A stretch of DNA of 64,000 bases from Schlegelella_A sp038318385 (GCA_038318385.1 JBBQCD010000013.1:19214-83213); one strand, 5' to 3'; positions 27,573-38,050 are shown, numbered from the stretch's first letter. The notes: generated from the letters alone by a model not told the origin. A program made the numbers and translations.

Positions 27573-28538
27573 TCAACCCTCGCCGGGATCGTCGAGCATT
27601 GCCGGCGGCTGGTACTGCGGGAATCCCTGGTAGGAACGGCTCGGCGCCGTGGGCCGCAGCGGCCAGGTGTGGCGGGCGGTCGGCACGGCACCATCGACCC
27701 GGATGACGGTGCCGCTGACGAAAGCCGCGGCTTCGCTCAACAGATAGACGACGGCGCTCGAAACCTCGGCTTCGGTGCCGAAGCGCTGCAACGGCACTTT
27801 CGACGACAAGCCGCGAAGCAACTGCCGGTACGAGTCGTCGTAATGGTCCATGCCGCTGGATGCGATCCAGCCCGGCGCCACGGCATTGACGCGGACGCCG
27901 GCGCCGCCCCACTCGCACGCCGCCGTCTCTGTGAACGTCAAGACGCCGCCGCGCGCGGCGCCGGAATGGCCCATCCCCGGCATTCCGCCCCAGATGTCGG
28001 CCAGCATGTTGACGATCGAACCGCCATGGCTCTCCATCCATTGCCGGTAGACCTCGCGCGAGACCAGGAAGGTGCCGTGCAGGTTGTTGCGCACCACCGC
28101 GTCCCAGCCTCGCAGCGACATATCGCGCAACGCCGCCGGATACTGCCCGCCGGCGCAGTTGTAGAGACCGTCGATGCGGCCATGGCGCACGAGGATGTCG
28201 GCAACGGTGCGGGTCACTCCGTCCTCGTCGCGAATGTCGCAGACATGGCGGCTGAGGTCGGCGCTGCGCTCCGGATAGATCATGGCGATCTCGGCCGCAA
28301 CGGCCTCCAGCTTGGCCGACTGCCGGCCGACGATCGCGACGCGGGCACCGAGGCTGGCGAGTTCATGAACGGTGCAGCGACCCAGCCCGCTTCCGCCGCC
28401 CGTGACGACGATGGTGCGGCCTTCGAACAACCCGGGGCGAAAGGCCGAGCGGTAGCGCTCGACGCTTGCCGGCGACGCCGGCGGAGAGCCTCGATCGGGT
28501 GGTCTCACAGTCATCGTCGACGGCCGCTCAGCCGACAT
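27573..28538 (-). CDS. SDR-family oxidoreductase, enoyl/dienoyl-CoA reductase-like, lacking YxxxK
   Basis: A 321-residue Rossmann-fold protein with TGGGSGLGRCTVHEL (NADP site), NCAG, and the C-terminal VSGTVIRVDGA. At the position of the catalytic YxxxK it reads GMGHSGAARGGVLTFT, that is H-S-G-A-A-R. The same substitution is known in peroxisomal-type trans-2-enoyl-CoA and 2,4-dienoyl-CoA reductases, so it is probably an acyl-CoA reductase rather than a dead SDR. Its ATG overlaps the hydrolase stop as TGATG. An extra 45-residue Pro-rich C-terminal tail is unusual. Confidence 0.82.
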   Translation of the reverse strand: MSAERPSTMTVRPPDRGSPPASPASVERYRSAFRPGLFEGRTIVVTGGGSGLGRCTVHELASLGARVAIVGRQSAKLEAVAAEIAMIYPERSADLSRHVCDIRDEDGVTRTVADILVRHGRIDGLYNCAGGQYPAALRDMSLRGWDAVVRNNLHGTFLVSREVYRQWMESHGGSIVNMLADIWGGMPGMGHSGAARGGVLTFTETAACEWGGAGVRVNAVAPGWIASSGMDHYDDSYRQLLRGLSSKVPLQRFGTEAEVSSAVVYLLSEAAAFVSGTVIRVDGAVPTARHTWPLRPTAPSRSYQGFPQYQPPAMLDDPGEG

Positions 28539-29515
28539 CAGGGCACATCGTTGACGTCGCTGGCGGAGCCTTCGCGGTGCGGTTGCAGCGGATGGGCCGG
28601 CTGCACCGGCTCACCCGCCACCGGAACCTTGCGTGCCAGGAACTCGATCACCGCGTCGCCGAAGCTGTCGTTGCGGTCACCGGCAACCATGTGGGCGGCG
28701 CCGGTCACATTCACGTACTCGGCCTGCGGCACGAGCCGCAGGAAGGCCTGCGCACCGTCTTCCGTCAGCACGTCCGACAGGCCACCGCGCACCAGCAGGG
28801 TCGGCAGCGTCAAGCGGCGCGCGCAGGCTTCCAGGCGCTGCTCGCGCACGCCGAGTTCGCGGCTGACGTTGCGAAAGCGCGGATCCCAGTGCCAATGGTA
28901 GCGCCCGTCGTCGCCGAGGCGCACGTTCTTGGCTAGACCGGCGAGGGATTTCGGGGGCTCGCGGTGCGGCTGGTAACTGGCAATCGCGTCGGCCACCTCC
29001 TGCAGGGAGTCGAACCCCTCGGGCTTGAGATTCATGAAGGCCTGGATCTTGCCGACGCCCTCGGTCTCGATCTGCGGCGCGATGTCGACCAGCACCAGGG
29101 CGGTGGCATCGACGCGGTCCTCGCCGATCGCGACCAGGCTGGTGCCGCCTCCCATCGAGGCGCCCACCAGCACCGGCCGTCGGCTGCCGAGCTGTTCGAT
29201 CACGCAGGCGAGGTCGGCGACCATCGTGTCCTGGCCGTAGACGCCGTCGGCGGCCCAGTCGGAATCGCCATGGCCGCGGGCATCGATCGTGACCGCGTGG
29301 TAGCCGGCAGCGCCCAGGGTGCGGCCGGCTCGTTTCCAGGCGTGGCGGGTCTGTCCCCCGCCGTGCTGCAGGATGACGAGGGGTCCGCGGACGTCGCCCC
29401 AGGAATCGCCGGCGATGCGATTGCCGCCTGCGCCTGCCCACCAGTGCATGGGATCGGGCGTGCCGGGCAGGCGCGTGCCGGCGCCGCGGCGCGCGGGGCT
29501 ATGGGGCGTGTCCAT
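28538..29515 (-). CDS. Alpha/beta-hydrolase
   Basis: A 325-residue alpha/beta-hydrolase-fold enzyme. The oxyanion-hole region is LQHGGGQTRHAW, the nucleophile elbow VGASMGGGTS carries the serine, and the likely His is in TGAAHMVAGDRND. Relatives hydrolyse esters, lactones or haloalkanes; the pattern suggests an esterase. The frame begins at a TTG at 29530, but the ATG at 29515 (MDTPHSPARR) is preferred. It is the first gene of a pair with the SDR downstream, which it overlaps, so the two likely act on one substrate series. Confidence 0.85.
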   Translation of the reverse strand: MDTPHSPARRGAGTRLPGTPDPMHWWAGAGGNRIAGDSWGDVRGPLVILQHGGGQTRHAWKRAGRTLGAAGYHAVTIDARGHGDSDWAADGVYGQDTMVADLACVIEQLGSRRPVLVGASMGGGTSLVAIGEDRVDATALVLVDIAPQIETEGVGKIQAFMNLKPEGFDSLQEVADAIASYQPHREPPKSLAGLAKNVRLGDDGRYHWHWDPRFRNVSRELGVREQRLEACARRLTLPTLLVRGGLSDVLTEDGAQAFLRLVPQAEYVNVTGAAHMVAGDRNDSFGDAVIEFLARKVPVAGEPVQPAHPLQPHREGSASDVNDVP

Positions 29516-29563
29516 GATCGATCGTAGCAAGCTGCCCGCTCCGCCTGCCGGCGGAGCCCGCGG

Positions 29564-30328
29564 TCAGTTCAGCCATTGGACCGCGACGACACGCAGTCCC
29601 AGCGCGACGCTGAAGACCGCGACGCCGGCGTTCACCCAGCGGTGGGCGCGCGACAGGTGGCGCGCGCCCAGGCGCATCGGCACCGAGATCGCCCAGGACA
29701 GCGCCGCCATGCCGCAGATCGAGCCCAGGCCGAACAGCAGCACGTACAGCAGACCGACCCAGGGACTGCCCACCTTCTGAAGCGTCAGCAGGACGAGAGC
29801 CGCCGATCCGGCGAGGCCGTGGACCATGCCGACCAGCAAGGCCCGCAGCGGAATCGGCCGATGGGCATGATCGTGATGGCTCGCGTGGTGCGGCCGGCTC
29901 TCGCCGCGATGCGTATGGGCGTGGAAGTGCGGGGTCGCCGCGTTGGAAGGCGGCGGATGGCCGGGTGCGTCCGGGTGCCTGGTCGCCGCATCCGCCGGGA
30001 GCGGATGGCGGTGCGCGTGGAAGTGGATGCGTTCGCGGCGCATCCGGCGCAGGAGGTCCGCCCCGAGCAGGACCAGCATCGCGCCAACGGCGCCTTCGAG
30101 CGCGTGGATCCAGCGATCCGGCATCGCCACACCGATCACCATCACCGCCCCACCGAAGAGCAGCGAGGTCAGCGCATGCCCTACCCCCCAGAACGCGCCC
30201 TGGCGGACGACGCGGCGGGAATCCTTCTCGCGCGTCACCAGCGTCGCGACCGCCGCCAGGTGGTCAGCCTCGAGCGCATGCTGCAGTCCGAACAGCAGCC
30301 CGAAGAGCAGCACCGTCCCGGTGATCAC
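29564..30328 (-). CDS. Nickel/cobalt permease, UreH/HupE-type
   Basis: A 254-residue membrane protein with six hydrophobic segments and the metal-transport signature GLQHALEADHLAAV (residues about 14-27). A central histidine-rich loop (residues about 100-150: HFHAHRH, HFHAHTH, HHASHHDHAHR) likely binds Ni or Co. It probably imports or exports these metals; no nickel enzyme is adjacent. The start is a GTG at 30328, 7 bp after the glutamate dehydrogenase stop, so it is likely cotranscribed with that gene, an unusual pairing. Confidence 0.8.
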   Translation of the reverse strand: MITGTVLLFGLLFGLQHALEADHLAAVATLVTREKDSRRVVRQGAFWGVGHALTSLLFGGAVMVIGVAMPDRWIHALEGAVGAMLVLLGADLLRRMRRERIHFHAHRHPLPADAATRHPDAPGHPPPSNAATPHFHAHTHRGESRPHHASHHDHAHRPIPLRALLVGMVHGLAGSAALVLLTLQKVGSPWVGLLYVLLFGLGSICGMAALSWAISVPMRLGARHLSRAHRWVNAGVAVFSVALGLRVVAVQWLN

Positions 30329-30335
30329 GCCGAGG

Positions 30336-31607
30336 TCATGGATAGAGCCCGCGTTCCTCGCGCGCCGTGAGGATGCGCTCGCAGGCGACCGCGAACGTCG
30401 CCGTGCGCAGGCTCACCTTGTGGCGGTCTGCGGTGTCCCAGATCTTCTTCAGCGCGTCGACCATGATCTTGTCGAGGCGCACGTTGATCTCGTCCTCGCT
30501 CCAGAAGAAGCTCGAGAAATCCTGCACCCATTCGAAGTAGCTGACCGTCACGCCGCCGGCGTTGCAGATCACGTCGGGCACCACCAGCACGTTGCGCTCG
30601 CCGAACACGTCGTCGGCGTCCGGAAGGGTCGGCCCGTTGGCGCCCTCGAGCACCATCTTGGCTTTGATGCGCCGCGCGCGCGCCGCCGTGATCTGGCCTT
30701 CGAGCGCGGCCGGGATCAGGATGTCGCAGTCGACATCCCAGAACGATTCGCCGTCGACGCTCTCGGCGTGGCGGTAGCCGGCGATGCCCGCGTCGCGGCG
30801 CAGCACCTCCATCGTCTCGGCCATGTCGAAGCCGGCCGGGTTGACGAGCGTGCCGGTGTGGTCCTGGACCGCGACCAGCTTCGCACCGGCCTGCACGAAG
30901 AGCTCTGCGGCCGCGCTGCCGACGTTGCCCATCCCCTGGACCGCCACGCGCGCGCCGTTGAGATCCAGGCCGATGCGCCGCGCTGCCTCGCGCCCGGTGA
31001 CGAAGACGCCGCGGCCAGTGGCCTTGACGCGCCCGAGCGAACCGCCGAGGTGCAGTGGCTTGCCGGTGACGACGCCCGTCGCGGTCGTGCCGGTGTTCAT
31101 CGAGTACGTGTCCATCATCCAGGCCATGATCTGGCCGTTGGTGTTGACGTCGGGCGCCGGAATGTCGCGCTGCGGGCCGATGATGATGCCGATCTCGCTG
31201 GTGTAGCGCCGCGTCATGCGCTCGAGTTCCTTCGACGAGAGCTTGCGCGGGTCGACGCGGATGCCGCCCTTGGCGCCACCGTACGGCAGGTTCACCGCCG
31301 CGCACTTGACCGTCATCCACGCCGCCAGCGCCATCACCTCCTCGAGCGTGACATCGGGGTGAAAGCGAACCCCTCCCTTGCCGGGGCCGCGCGACAGGTT
31401 GTGCTGGACCCGGAATCCCTCGAAATGGGCGACGCTGCCGTCGTCCATCTCGATCGGCACGTCGACGATCAGCGCCCGCTTCGGTCGCTTCAGCGTTTCC
31501 GACCAGTGCGCGAGATGACCGAGGTAGGGCAGCACCCGGTCGACCTGGGAGAGATAGGTGTGCCAGGGACTCGTCGACGTCGGATTCAGGTAGGACAGGT
31601 AGCTCAT
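30336..31607 (-). CDS. gdhA: Glutamate dehydrogenase (Glu/Leu/Phe/Val dehydrogenase family)
   Basis: A 423-residue cytosolic dehydrogenase that interconverts glutamate with 2-oxoglutarate and ammonia. Blocks seen are VQHNLSRGPGKGGVRFHPD, the catalytic lysine region VNLPYGGAKGGIRVDP, the nucleotide-binding VQGMGNVGSAAAELF and PDVICNAGGVTVSYFEWVQ. Length and sequence fit the hexameric bacterial class rather than a Leu or Phe dehydrogenase. The ATG at 31607 has GGGAG 8 bp upstream; a GTG at 31616 is less likely. Confidence 0.92.
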   Translation of the reverse strand: MSYLSYLNPTSTSPWHTYLSQVDRVLPYLGHLAHWSETLKRPKRALIVDVPIEMDDGSVAHFEGFRVQHNLSRGPGKGGVRFHPDVTLEEVMALAAWMTVKCAAVNLPYGGAKGGIRVDPRKLSSKELERMTRRYTSEIGIIIGPQRDIPAPDVNTNGQIMAWMMDTYSMNTGTTATGVVTGKPLHLGGSLGRVKATGRGVFVTGREAARRIGLDLNGARVAVQGMGNVGSAAAELFVQAGAKLVAVQDHTGTLVNPAGFDMAETMEVLRRDAGIAGYRHAESVDGESFWDVDCDILIPAALEGQITAARARRIKAKMVLEGANGPTLPDADDVFGERNVLVVPDVICNAGGVTVSYFEWVQDFSSFFWSEDEINVRLDKIMVDALKKIWDTADRHKVSLRTATFAVACERILTAREERGLYP

Positions 31608-31747
31608 CGTTCGCACTCCCGTTGGGGTGGGCCGAGGCGGGCCGCGCCCGAGACTTTAGGCCCGCCGGCATCGGCCTCCGCGGAGCCCCCCATGCCGACT
31701 TCGCATTGGACCCGCGCGCCCCGGCATGGCGTCGCGCGGCACCGTCG

Positions 31748-32554
31748 TCAGCCGAACTCGTCGCCGAGTTCGACCGCACGGTCGCGGGCGGCCGAGATGG
31801 CCGCGACAAACGCGGCATCGACGCCATCGCGCTGCAGGCGGGTGATCGCCGCGTGGGTCGTCCCACCCTTGGAGGTCACGCGTTCGCGCAGCAGTTGCAG
31901 TGGCTCGGCGGCGCCCTGCGCCAGCGCGGTCGCGCCGGCGAAGGTCTGCAGGGCGAGTTCACGGCCCTGCTCGGGCGTCAGGCCCATCTCGACCGCGGCG
32001 CGGACCATGGCCTCGGCGATGAAGAAAACATACGCCGGGCCGGACCCCGACAGCGCGGTGACGGCATCGAGGTCGCGTTCGGCGTCGAACCAGAGCACGC
32101 GTCCGGTCGGGGCGAGCACGGCCTCGACCTCGGCGCGCGCCTCGGCATCGAGGTTGCCACGGGCGTAGAGGCCGGAGATGCCCTGGCCGATCAGCGCCGG
32201 CGTGTTGGGCATCGCCCGGACGACGCGCGCCGCCCCGGTCGCCGCGGCGATCGCGGCGCTGCGGATGCCGGCCATCACGCTGAGTTGCAGGGCGCCGGCG
32301 ACGTGCGGGGCCGCCGGCGCGGCAGCCGCCTTGAAGAGCTGCGGCTTGACGGCCCAGACCACCAGGGTCGCCTCGCGCAGCGTCGCGTCCGGTGCGGCGA
32401 GGGTGCGGACGTCCCAGTCTGCGGCGAGCCGTTCGCGTTGGGCCGGGTCGGGGTCGACGACGATCAGCGACGCACCGGCGCGACCGCCGCGTCGCAGGCC
32501 GCCGACGATGGCGCTGGCCATGTTGCCGCCACCGATGAAGGCCGTCGTGGTCAT
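31748..32554 (-). CDS. proC: Pyrroline-5-carboxylate reductase
   Basis: A 268-residue enzyme for the last step of proline synthesis. The N-terminal Rossmann motif FIGGGNMASAIVGGL, WAVKPQ, VRAMPNTPALIGQG, and the C-terminal SGSGPAYVFFIAEAM and VTSKGGTTHAAI are all family signatures. The ATG at 32554 is preferred over a long antisense extension. It sits 35 bp downstream of yggS on the same strand, a conserved pairing in proteobacteria. Confidence 0.95.
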   Translation of the reverse strand: MTTTAFIGGGNMASAIVGGLRRGGRAGASLIVVDPDPAQRERLAADWDVRTLAAPDATLREATLVVWAVKPQLFKAAAAPAAPHVAGALQLSVMAGIRSAAIAAATGAARVVRAMPNTPALIGQGISGLYARGNLDAEARAEVEAVLAPTGRVLWFDAERDLDAVTALSGSGPAYVFFIAEAMVRAAVEMGLTPEQGRELALQTFAGATALAQGAAEPLQLLRERVTSKGGTTHAAITRLQRDGVDAAFVAAISAARDRAVELGDEFG

Positions 32555-32589
32555 GGGCGCAGTGTACGCAGCGCCGGTCGGCGCGGTTG

Positions 32590-33285
32590 CTAGGTCATGA
32601 CACGCACGCCGAAGATCGCGGTGCCGACACGCACCAGCGTCGAGCCCTCGGCGATCGCCGCCTCGAGGTCGTCGCTCATGCCCATCGACAGCGTGTCCAG
32701 CGCCACGCCGCGGGCGCGGACGCCATCGAACAGCGCGCGCAACGCACGATGCGGCACGCGCTGGGCCTCGAAGCCCGCGAGCGGCTCGGGGATCGCCATC
32801 AGGCCGCGCAAGGCGAGTCGCGGCAGCACGGCGACGGCCAGCGCAACGGACTCGACCTCGGCCGGATCGAGGCCGCTCTTGGTCGCCTCGCCGCTGATGT
32901 TGACCTGCAGGCAGATCTGCAGCGGCGCAGCGCCTTCGGGCCGCTGCGCCGAGAGGCGTTCGGCGATCTTCAGACGATCGACCGAATGCACCCAGTCGAA
33001 ATGCTCGGCAGCCGCGCGGGTCTTGTTGCTCTGCAAAGGGCCGATGAGGTGCCACTCGGGGCGCGGCCGCAGGTCGGCGAGTGCCGCGATCTTGTCGAGC
33101 CCTTCCTGGACCAGGTTTTCGCCGAATCGCTGTTGCCCGGCAAGCACGGCGGCGCGCACTGCCGCGGCCTCGCAACGCTTGCTGACGGCAAGCAGCGTGA
33201 CGCTTTCCACGGGGCGCCCGGCCACGGCGCAGGCACGCTCGATGCGAGCCCGCACCTGCCGAAGGTTGTCTGCGATGATCGCCAT
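32590..33285 (-). CDS. yggS: PLP homeostasis protein (YggS/PLPBP family)
   Basis: A 231-residue single-domain PLP-binding protein. The Schiff-base lysine is K36 in LLAVSKRCEA, and RFGENLVQE, WHLIGPLQSNK and LSMGMSDDLEAAI are family blocks. It carries no known enzymatic activity and balances cellular PLP and amino acid pools. It leads the yggS-proC pair and is divergent from pilT, with a CATAAT-like -10 for pilT overlapping its start region. Confidence 0.93.
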   Translation of the reverse strand: MAIIADNLRQVRARIERACAVAGRPVESVTLLAVSKRCEAAAVRAAVLAGQQRFGENLVQEGLDKIAALADLRPRPEWHLIGPLQSNKTRAAAEHFDWVHSVDRLKIAERLSAQRPEGAAPLQICLQVNISGEATKSGLDPAEVESVALAVAVLPRLALRGLMAIPEPLAGFEAQRVPHRALRALFDGVRARGVALDTLSMGMSDDLEAAIAEGSTLVRVGTAIFGVRVMT

Positions 33286-33354
33286 AATGCGCCGAGCGTA
33301 CCTCGCATCGGCGTAGGCCAGAGCGTCTCCGGCGCCTCAACCAACTCCCGATCC

Positions 33355-34398
33355 ATGGACATCACCCAACTGCTGGCGTTCTCGGTCAAGAACAAGGCCT
33401 CCGACCTGCACCTGTCCGCGGGCCTGCCGCCGATGATCCGGGTCCATGGCGATGTCCGCCGCATCAATGTCGACCCGCTCGAGCACAAGCAAGTGCACGA
33501 CATGGTGTACGACATCATGAACGACTCGCAGCGCAAGGCCTACGAGGAAACGCTGGAGTGCGACTTCTCGTTCGAGATCCAGGGCCTGGCGCGCTTTCGC
33601 GTCAACGCGTTCAACCAGAACCGCGGCGCCGGCGCCGTGTTTCGGACGATTCCCTCGAAGATCCTGACGCTCGAGCAGCTCAACTGCCCGCCGGTGTTCG
33701 CCGAGCTCGCGCTCAAGCCGCGCGGCATGGTGCTGGTCACCGGACCGACCGGCTCCGGCAAGTCGACCACGCTGGCGGCGATGGTCAACCACCTCAACGA
33801 GAACGAGTTCGGCCATGTGCTGACGGTGGAAGACCCGATCGAGTTCGTGCACGAGTCGAAGAAGTGCCTGGTCAACCAGCGCGAGGTCGGGCCGCACACG
33901 CTGTCGTTCGCGAACGCCTTGCGCTCGGCGCTGCGCGAGGACCCGGATTGCATCCTGGTCGGCGAGATGCGCGACCTCGAAACGATCCGCCTGGCCCTGA
34001 CCGCGGCGGAAACCGGGCACCTGGTGTTCGGCACGTTGCACACGTCGAGCGCCGCCAAGACGGTCGACCGGATCGTCGACGTCTTCCCGGCGGCCGAGAA
34101 GGAAATGGTGCGCTCGATGCTGTCCGAGTCGCTGATCGGCGTGATCTCGCAGACGCTGTGCAAGACCAAGGACGGCGCCGGCCGCGTCGCGACACACGAG
34201 ATCATGCTGGGCAACGCAGCCATCCGCAACCTGATCCGCGAGAACAAGGTCGCGCAGATGTATTCGTCGATCCAGACCGGCAACAACGTCGGCATGCAGA
34301 CACTCGACCAGAACCTCGCCGAGCTGGTTCGCCGCAACATCGTCGCCCCGGCGGAAGCGCGCGGCAAGGCCAAGTTCCCGGAGAATTTCCCCGGATGA
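33355..34398 (+). CDS. pilT: Type IV pilus retraction ATPase PilT
   Basis: A 347-residue hexameric ATPase that depolymerises type IV pili at the inner face of the membrane. It shows Walker A GPTGSGKSTT, Asp box EDPIEF, Walker B GEMRDLET, His box TLHTSSA, and a C-terminal region close to the AIRNLIRE retraction motif (AAIRNLIRENKVAQM). It begins MDITQLLAFSVKNKASDLHLS. It is followed by pilU after a 96-bp gap. Confidence 0.96.
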   Translation: MDITQLLAFSVKNKASDLHLSAGLPPMIRVHGDVRRINVDPLEHKQVHDMVYDIMNDSQRKAYEETLECDFSFEIQGLARFRVNAFNQNRGAGAVFRTIPSKILTLEQLNCPPVFAELALKPRGMVLVTGPTGSGKSTTLAAMVNHLNENEFGHVLTVEDPIEFVHESKKCLVNQREVGPHTLSFANALRSALREDPDCILVGEMRDLETIRLALTAAETGHLVFGTLHTSSAAKTVDRIVDVFPAAEKEMVRSMLSESLIGVISQTLCKTKDGAGRVATHEIMLGNAAIRNLIRENKVAQMYSSIQTGNNVGMQTLDQNLAELVRRNIVAPAEARGKAKFPENFPG

Positions 34399-34494
34399 GC
34401 CCGAAGGCGACCCCGTCGGTGTCGATGGGGCCGCACCCGGCGAGCGCGCGGGCGCCTGCCGGACCGAAGGCCGACAGTCAAAGGAACGCTTGAA

Positions 34495-35631
<1,137 letters not shown>

Positions 35632-35680
35632 GTCTGCGGCGCGCCGGCGCCGCGCGCCTTAAACTCCGCGGACCCCGCAG

Positions 35681-35704
35681 ACGGCCTCCCTCGAGGCCGT
35701 TTTC
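35681..35704 (+). terminator. Intrinsic terminator after pilU
   Basis: A perfect 8-bp stem ACGGCCTC / GAGGCCGT with a 4-nt loop CCTC is followed immediately by TTTTCC. It lies in the 95-bp gap between pilU and the next gene. Confidence 0.75.
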
Positions 35705-35726
35705 CATGGACGAAGGAGTTCTCCCG

Positions 35727-36635
35727 ATGACCGCACGGACCTACGAGTCGACCCCCGCGCGCCGCGCCGCCTTTCTCGGACTCGGCGTCATGGGCTACCC
35801 GATGGCCGGTCACCTGCAGCGCGCCGGCCACCACGTCACCGTCTACAACCGCACGGCGACCAAGGCGGCGCAGTGGGTCGAGGCCTACGGCGGTGCGGCG
35901 GCGCCGACGCCGCGCGACGCGGCCGCGGACGCCGACATCGTCTGCGCCTGCGTCGGCAACGACGACGACCTGCGCTCGGTGGTGCTCGGCGAAGGCGGAG
36001 CCTTCGCCGGCATGCGCCCGGGCGCGATCTTCGTCGACCACACCACGGCCTCGGCGGCGGTGGCGCGCGAACTCAGCGCCGAAGCCACGGCGCGCGGACT
36101 GCACTTCATCGACGCCCCGGTGTCGGGCGGCAACGTCGGTGCCGAGAACGGAGCCCTGACGGTGATGTGCGGCGGCGACGCGGCGGCGTTCGAGACGGCA
36201 CGTCCGCTCGTCGCGGCCTACGCACGCGCCGTCACGTTGCTCGGGCCCAGCGGTGCCGGCCAGCTGGCCAAGATGGTCAACCAGGTGGCAATCGCCGGCC
36301 TCGTGCAGGGGCTGGCCGAAGCGATCGCGTTCGGCGAGCGCGCCGGGCTCGACATGAAGGCGGTGCTGGAGGTCATCGGCAAAGGCGCCGCCCAGAGCTG
36401 GCAGTTGGACAACCGCGGCCCTACGATGATCGAGGGGCGCTTCGATTTCGGCTTCGCCGTCGACTGGATGCGCAAGGACCTCGGCCTCGTGCTCGACGAG
36501 GCCCGGCGCAACGGTGCCCAGTTGCCGGTGACGGCACTCGTCGACCAGTTTTATGCCGAGCTGCAGGCGCGCGGCGGGAATCGTGCCGACACGTCGAGCC
36601 TGATCCGGCGCCTGGAGCGAGCGCCGCGCCGCTGA
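35727..36635 (+). CDS. NAD(P)-dependent beta-hydroxyacid dehydrogenase (3-hydroxyisobutyrate DH family)
   Basis: A 302-residue dehydrogenase. The N-terminal dinucleotide motif GLGVMGYPMAGHL, the substrate-binding DAPVSGGNVGAENG and the catalytic lysine in GAGQLAKMVNQ identify the 3-hydroxyisobutyrate/tartronate-semialdehyde reductase family. The sequence does not tell these apart. The ATG at 35727 has AGGAG 8 bp upstream. The frame is open further upstream only as a shadow of pilU. The gene appears monocistronic. Confidence 0.87.
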   Translation: MTARTYESTPARRAAFLGLGVMGYPMAGHLQRAGHHVTVYNRTATKAAQWVEAYGGAAAPTPRDAAADADIVCACVGNDDDLRSVVLGEGGAFAGMRPGAIFVDHTTASAAVARELSAEATARGLHFIDAPVSGGNVGAENGALTVMCGGDAAAFETARPLVAAYARAVTLLGPSGAGQLAKMVNQVAIAGLVQGLAEAIAFGERAGLDMKAVLEVIGKGAAQSWQLDNRGPTMIEGRFDFGFAVDWMRKDLGLVLDEARRNGAQLPVTALVDQFYAELQARGGNRADTSSLIRRLERAPRR

Positions 36636-36748
36636 ATCCGACGCGGTTATGACGAAGGGCCGGCCTGCAAGCAGGGCCCGACAGACAACTTTGGCCGGCG
36701 CGACGGCGAAAGAGGAACTCGCGCCGCGGAACCGGCTCGGCGGGAGCG

Positions 36749-37402
36749 CTACTTCGGCGCCGAGGCCGCGGGCGCTGGAGCCGGGCTGCGCGGCTGCAGA
36801 TTCGCCAGCTCGGCTTCCGAGATGATCTCGAACACGCGCACCACCTTGCGCACGCCATCGACGCCGCGCGCCACTTCGGCGGCCCGGTGGGCCTCGCGCT
36901 CGGTGACGCGACCCATCAGGTAGACCGTCTGGTTCGAAGTGGAGACCTTGATCGCGTTCGAGAAGAGGTCCTTGGCATCGATCAGGCTCGCCTTGACCTT
37001 GCTGGTGAGGAAGCCGTCGCGCGAGCGGCTGATGAACGACTGCGCCATTCCGACGACCAGCTCGTTGACGACCGTCTGCACGTTGGCGACGCCGCCGACG
37101 AGCCGCTCGGCGGTGGCCTTGTCGGCGGCGGTCTCGACGTCGCCGGTCAGCAGCACGATCCGGTTGTAGCTCGTCACGCTGATCTTGCCGCGGTCGCCCA
37201 TGACCTCGCGGATCCGGCTGGCCGCCTTGATCTCGATGGCCTCGTCCTCGACGATCGCCCCCGAAGTGCGGCGGTCGGTCGCGACCATGGCGCCGCCGAC
37301 GACGGCGCCGCCGAGCAGCAGCGGCGCACAGGCAGAAAGGGACGCGCCGGCCGCGATGGCCAGGGCGAGCGCGCGCGCACAGCGCAATGCGTGAGGACTC
37401 AT
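36749..37402 (-). CDS. BON-domain lipoprotein (OsmY/DolP-like)
   Basis: A 217-residue envelope lipoprotein. Signal peptide and lipobox LSAC place the lipidated Cys near residue 26, followed by two BON domains (about 55-120 and 130-195; GKISVTSYNRIVLLTGDV and IKVSTSNQTVYLMGRV). E. coli DolP (YraP), which helps maintain outer membrane integrity, has the same plan. The C-terminus is Pro/Ala-rich. Its ATG overlaps the diaA stop as ATGA. The diaA-BON order is conserved in betaproteobacteria. Confidence 0.9.
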   Translation of the reverse strand: MSPHALRCARALALAIAAGASLSACAPLLLGGAVVGGAMVATDRRTSGAIVEDEAIEIKAASRIREVMGDRGKISVTSYNRIVLLTGDVETAADKATAERLVGGVANVQTVVNELVVGMAQSFISRSRDGFLTSKVKASLIDAKDLFSNAIKVSTSNQTVYLMGRVTEREAHRAAEVARGVDGVRKVVRVFEIISEAELANLQPRSPAPAPAASAPK

Positions 37403-37995
37403 GTGTTTTCCTGTTCTCCCAGGAGTTGCAGGTCGACGGCATCGCACAGGCAATGCAGCACCAGCAGGTGAACTTCCTGGATCCGTGCCGTCCGTTCGTG
37501 CGGCACGCAGATGTGGACGTCGGTCTCGGTCAGCCGTTCGCGGACCTTGCCCCCGGTGTGGCCGGTGAGCGCGACCACTGTCATTTCCTTGGCGTGTGCC
37601 GCCTCGATCGCGGCGAGCACGTTGGCCGAGTTGCCGCTGGTCGTCATGGCCAGCAGCAAGTCGCCGGGTGCGCCGAGCGCCTGGACCTGCTTGGCGAAGA
37701 CGACTTCGAAGCTGTAGTCGTTGCCGACCGCCGTCAGGATCGAGGTGTCGGTCGTCAGGGCGATCGCCGCCAGGCCGGGTCGCTCGCGCTCGAAGCGACC
37801 GACGAACTCCGCCGCGAAGTGCTGGGCGTCGCTCGCCGAACCACCATTGCCGCAAGTCAGGACCTTGCCACCGCCGGTGATGCAGCCGACGAGCGCGCTG
37901 ACGGCGTCGGCGATGGGCTTGCTGAGGACTTCGGCGGCGGCGTACTTGAGATCGGCGCTGTCGAAGAACTGCTGCTGGATGCGTTGTTCGAGCAT
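37399..37995 (-). CDS. diaA: SIS-domain protein DiaA / phosphoheptose isomerase-like
   Basis: A 198-residue SIS-fold protein with GNGGSASDAQHFAAEFVGRF, TTSGNSANVLAAIE and VALTGHTGGKV. The family contains GmhA (sedoheptulose-7-phosphate isomerase) and DiaA, which binds DnaA to time replication. The neighbouring BON lipoprotein gene matches the diaA-yraP locus, so DiaA is preferred; GmhA activity cannot be excluded. In related genomes yraN lies directly upstream. Here yraN is 14 kb away, across the ureide island. Confidence 0.83.
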   Translation of the reverse strand: MLEQRIQQQFFDSADLKYAAAEVLSKPIADAVSALVGCITGGGKVLTCGNGGSASDAQHFAAEFVGRFERERPGLAAIALTTDTSILTAVGNDYSFEVVFAKQVQALGAPGDLLLAMTTSGNSANVLAAIEAAHAKEMTVVALTGHTGGKVRERLTETDVHICVPHERTARIQEVHLLVLHCLCDAVDLQLLGEQENT

Positions 37996-38050
37996 GGTGG
38001 GCGATGATAAGACACGGGTCCGGGCGCGGGGTTCCCTGCCCGCTCGCGAA

